Positions 61,501-64,000 of a stretch of 64,000 nt of DNA are shown in pieces. Numbering within the stretch: position 1 is the stretch's first letter; each line of letters opens with the position of its first letter. Below the pieces are notes generated by a model that did no database searches, was not told where the DNA came from, and saw only the letters and a list, made by a program, of their open reading frames with translations. Source of the stretch: Branchiostoma floridae (lineage: Eukaryota; Chordata; Leptocardii; Amphioxiformes; Branchiostomatidae); the NCBI RefSeq assembly GCF_000003815.2, contig NC_049979.1:13021560-13085559 (forward strand), given 5' to 3'. The translations under genes and the position numbers were made by a program.

Positions 61501-63525
61501 GGAGTATACACCTTTCTCACGCGGCGGCCATGATAGATCGAAGAAGAGGTCAATGAGGCAAACAGACAAAACTTATTTCTAAAATCAGGTCCCATTTAGT
61601 TTTCCCCCAAACCACACAAATTTTCATGATATAAGATGGAATAATAAATATTACAAGAAGTGTTATGCACCTAAAGATGTAGCAATTTAGAGCAGTGTAG
61701 ACTGACCCCATAGTCCCTTAAGAGATGCAAAATAAAAACATAATAATGCAAATTTTTAACAAATTTGCAGCCATTCACTTATTGGTCGATTTCCTAATTG
61801 GCAGGCTACCATTGGTCGAACTGCTGATTATGATGGACAGCCTTTTGTTTGCCACATTGAACTCGTTTTAGATCTATCATGGCCGCCGCGTGAGAAAGGT
61901 GTATATCTGACTGGCTTGAAAGAAAACTCAGAAAACTGAGAGAAAACTTCACATAGGAAAGAAGCTATACAAAACTTCACATATGAAAGAAGCCATACAA
62001 TGACTACAGTCAAACCTGTATTAGCGGCCACCTTTGCATAGCGACCACCTGGCCATTGCGGTCACTTTTTGTCGGTCTACTACTGCACTTTTTGTCATAA
62101 TCTACTACTCAGGTTTATAAAATAACATGTGTGGAACACATTACCTTTTCCTGGGCTTTTGTCCAACTTGCTGGATTTTACAGTCCTGGTCGGTGTAGCA
62201 CAGTAGTGTTCTCTGGTGTGTGGACACCAGCAGGGTTTTGTGGAGGTAGTGCAGCTGTACTACTGGGGAAGGTTCAGTAATCAACACTGTGGGTCTGCAC
62301 ACACCCTGGTGGACAGGACAACAACATACATATTCAGTAGAATCATACAGAACATAACAGGCAACCATTCCTGACAAGGCATCATCCTCAAGTGCCACCT
62401 AGCTTTTGTAGGGAGTTCTGCAGTTTGTCTAATAGGATACTGATCAAATTCAAACCTGTCAATAATAGATAAGCAGCAATAGCCATTATTCATGTTTTCT
62501 TTTTACATACAGACACACACTCACATGTATTAAGATTGTCATTTCATTCTATAGGTAAGTTTTCCGTTCAATTGGTAAGTTTTAGCATTGTTCATTACCC
62601 CGGGCTGATATAAGAAGAAACATGAAATCAAGTTCTGAAAAATACCCACTGGAAACTGCATTCTATTATTGCCATGGAATATGCATGGTGGTTACATTTT
62701 CAGTAGCATTTGTGTGCATTGCTTATACAATTCTATAACTCCATAACTGGACACATGTAATTCATAGCAGGTGGAACATTAACAATTACCACGTACACAA
62801 ATGACATACAAATGAGTAATTAATTTACATGATTGATACAAAATGGCAAAACTGCTTAATAATAAGTACTTAACACATGTGACATGTGTCAGTTACTTGA
62901 TGGTTAACATCACCACGCATAAATTATGTAAATGTGTAAGTCATTTGCATTAAATCTATTTCAGGGAGGAATGAGGTCACCAAAGAGGTCACCAAACTCT
63001 AGCTACTTGCTACTTTTTGTACAATGACAGTGCTGACTTCTCCTTTCTGAACCGGTAATCTGCTGACCTCATAAAAGTCCACAGCAGTGAAGACCACCTT
63101 GCCTGCCTTGTCCCCACTGAACAGCTTCATACCGTTAGCGCTCCATTCTGTACACACAACAGCTGCCTCATGCTGGTCCTCTATGGTAAACTTCTGGTGC
63201 TGGGGGGAGAATACCATTCTGTAGTTAATGCTGAGAACATTTCTGACTTTGATTCAATTTCAAGCACTGGATTTAAGCAACTTTCTCTGGTGACTTTTTA
63301 AACTATACTGGGATACATAGAAGCAAGTACAAATTCTACACTGTACAGTTTTACTTTCAACAAGGATGATGTGGCTTTATCTGAAAATCATCCAACCTTT
63401 TTGCTGTGACCAGGAACATTTGAACCGAGCTGGAAGACCACCACCAGCCCCGACTCTGTTCCTACTGCCACCATGTCATCCAGGCAGGACAGCAGTCTCA
63501 CCGAGCTGATGGGGTCGTTCTTCAA
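52547..63525 (-). CDS. TECPR2: TECPR2, tectonin beta-propeller repeat protein 2 (5' end outside window)
   Basis: Sixteen coding exons (minus strand): 63525-63397, 63199-63068, 62305-62145, 61470-61043, 60605-59808, 59541-59397, 59164-57890, 57427-57286, 56804-56603, 56197-56108, 55209-54982, 54740-54592, 54320-54279 (42-nt microexon), 53760-53619, 53342-53193 and 52695-52547 (TGA). All junctions have AG/GT and matching phases; 4362 bp encode 1453 residues. Numbering runs from the first base seen. Residues 1-283 are WD40-type (LLSCLDDMVAVGT, WSANGMKLFSGDKAGKVVF, GLRLWRANIYG). About 284-865 is a Ser/Glu-rich, probably disordered linker. About 866-1440 holds roughly twelve TECPR repeats of the form hWAhDxxGxhyxR...GxxW. 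The protein ends DDWEML, an LC3-interacting motif. Family knowledge: human TECPR2 (1411 aa) binds ATG8 proteins, stabilises SEC24D and ER exit sites, and aids autophagosome targeting to lysosomes; its loss causes a hereditary sensory-autonomic neuropathy/SPG49. The roughly 85 N-terminal residues expected by comparison are missing. Confidence 0.95.
55588..56055. mobile_element. Tigger/pogo-like MITE, 468-bp copy in a TECPR2 intron
   Basis: The TA-flanked ends CAGTCAAACCTGTATTAGCG and CGCTATTACAGGTTTGACTG are inverted repeats. GGCCACC units follow inside each arm. The roughly 255-bp interior is unlike the 180-bp relative at 18129. The element ends 52 bp from the splice donor of the exon at 56108-56197. 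Confidence 0.75.
61509..61901. mobile_element. 393-bp MITE with TATA flanks, copy 2 (TECPR2 intron)
   Basis: Same length and termini as the copy at 40484. The 31-bp inverted repeats are perfect here. TATA lies on both sides (61505-61508, 61902-61905). Its near edge is about 37 bp upstream of the AG acceptor of the TECPR2 exon ending at 61470. Confidence 0.9.
62005..62080 (+). mobile_element. Single arm of a Tigger/pogo-like MITE
   Basis: It starts TACAGTCAAACCTGTATTAG, continues as the left arm of the 55588 copy (CATAGCGACCACCTGGCCAT), then stops after CACTTTTTGTCGGTC without a right terminus. It is therefore a truncated copy or solo arm, about 100 bp from the 393-bp MITE. Confidence 0.65.
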
Positions 63526-64000
63526 CTGGGGAGGGGAGAGTAATGGGATGAAGTCACGCACACATCACCTGCCTAGCCTTGGTCAGCAGACAATGCTGGG
63601 GAAAAGATGACTATACACATGGGACCACATGATGAAAAAGACAACAACAAAAAACAACCATAGTTATTTGGGTAACATATTTCCAAAAGGGAATGACACT
63701 AGTGATGATTGCATTTGCAGTGCAGATGACAAGAAGTGCTATTACATGTACCAATCTTTCTTTTTTTGTAAATCTGAGGGGTACACATATGAAAACATAA
63801 AATAAATATAAATGAGGGCAAAATTCTGACAGGACAATTTACCTTTCCTTTCCTCTACAGCAAGGAAGCAGTTGAAACAGAAGAAGTCAGATAAGCAAGC
63901 ATTATTGTTGTCAGTATGGAAGTTGTTCATCACCAAAATAATCACCCTGATCAACATGCCAAAAGAAGATGAAATGCTTGATAATGAACTGATAAATAAC
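63526..64000. other. TECPR2 intron continuing beyond the window
   Basis: The acceptor before 63525 (tccccag) shows an intron to its right. No further TECPR2 exon is recognisable up to 64000; the missing N-terminal exons should lie at higher coordinates. Confidence 0.7.

Overview
This is eukaryotic, intron-rich nuclear DNA from an invertebrate animal. I infer a marine deuterostome, most likely a cephalochordate (amphioxus, Branchiostoma). The reasons are chordate-like proteins with vertebrate-like exon phases, a membrane-anchored globin X, and dense short inverted-repeat elements, tRNA-type SINEs and LINE pieces. Two 100-base runs of N (3918-4017 and 18745-18844) are assembly gaps. I see no bacterial genes, operons, CRISPR array or virus.

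Three protein-coding genes can be supported, all on the minus strand. (1) A cornichon family ER cargo receptor, CNIH1-like: five coding exons between 11311 and 6500, 144 residues, complete, with a TATA-less promoter carrying NRF1, CRE and YY1-type sites. (2) A globin X-type globin: three coding exons between 46767 and 19302, 232 residues, with a dual-acylation N-terminus MGCSNS and a first intron of about 23.8 kb. (3) TECPR2: sixteen coding exons between 63525 and 52547, about 1453 residues. Its first exons lie beyond the right edge. It has WD40 repeats, an acidic disordered linker, about twelve TECPR (tectonin) repeats and a C-terminal LC3-interacting motif. I checked every intron junction for AG/GT signals and reading phase, and all agree.

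Layout: 1-6499 is downstream of CNIH1 and holds a gap and a SINE with a perfect 13-bp target duplication. 6500-11311 is CNIH1, with two inverted-repeat elements in its introns. 11312-19301 is intergenic and contains the CNIH1 promoter, a tetranucleotide array, nested inverted-repeat elements and a Tigger-like MITE. 19302-46767 is globin X; its giant intron carries a LINE 3' ORF, LINE debris, a 393-bp MITE, a GC-rich foldback family, a (CACT)n array, a 44-bp minisatellite with an 88-bp higher-order pattern, a SINE and a 23-bp tandem repeat. 46768-52546 is intergenic with two strongly palindromic MITEs. 52547-63525 is TECPR2, whose introns hold two Tigger-like MITE copies and a second, same-length copy of the 393-bp MITE.

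The two trafficking genes act in related processes by family knowledge: cornichon loads cargo into COPII vesicles, and TECPR2 supports ER exit sites and autophagosome-lysosome targeting through ATG8 proteins. Whether their linkage matters is unknown; human CNIH1 and TECPR2 are both on chromosome 14, so it may be old chromosome-scale synteny. The window's novelty is mainly in mobile-element structure and in short linear motifs. I did not find a convincing wholly new biological system.
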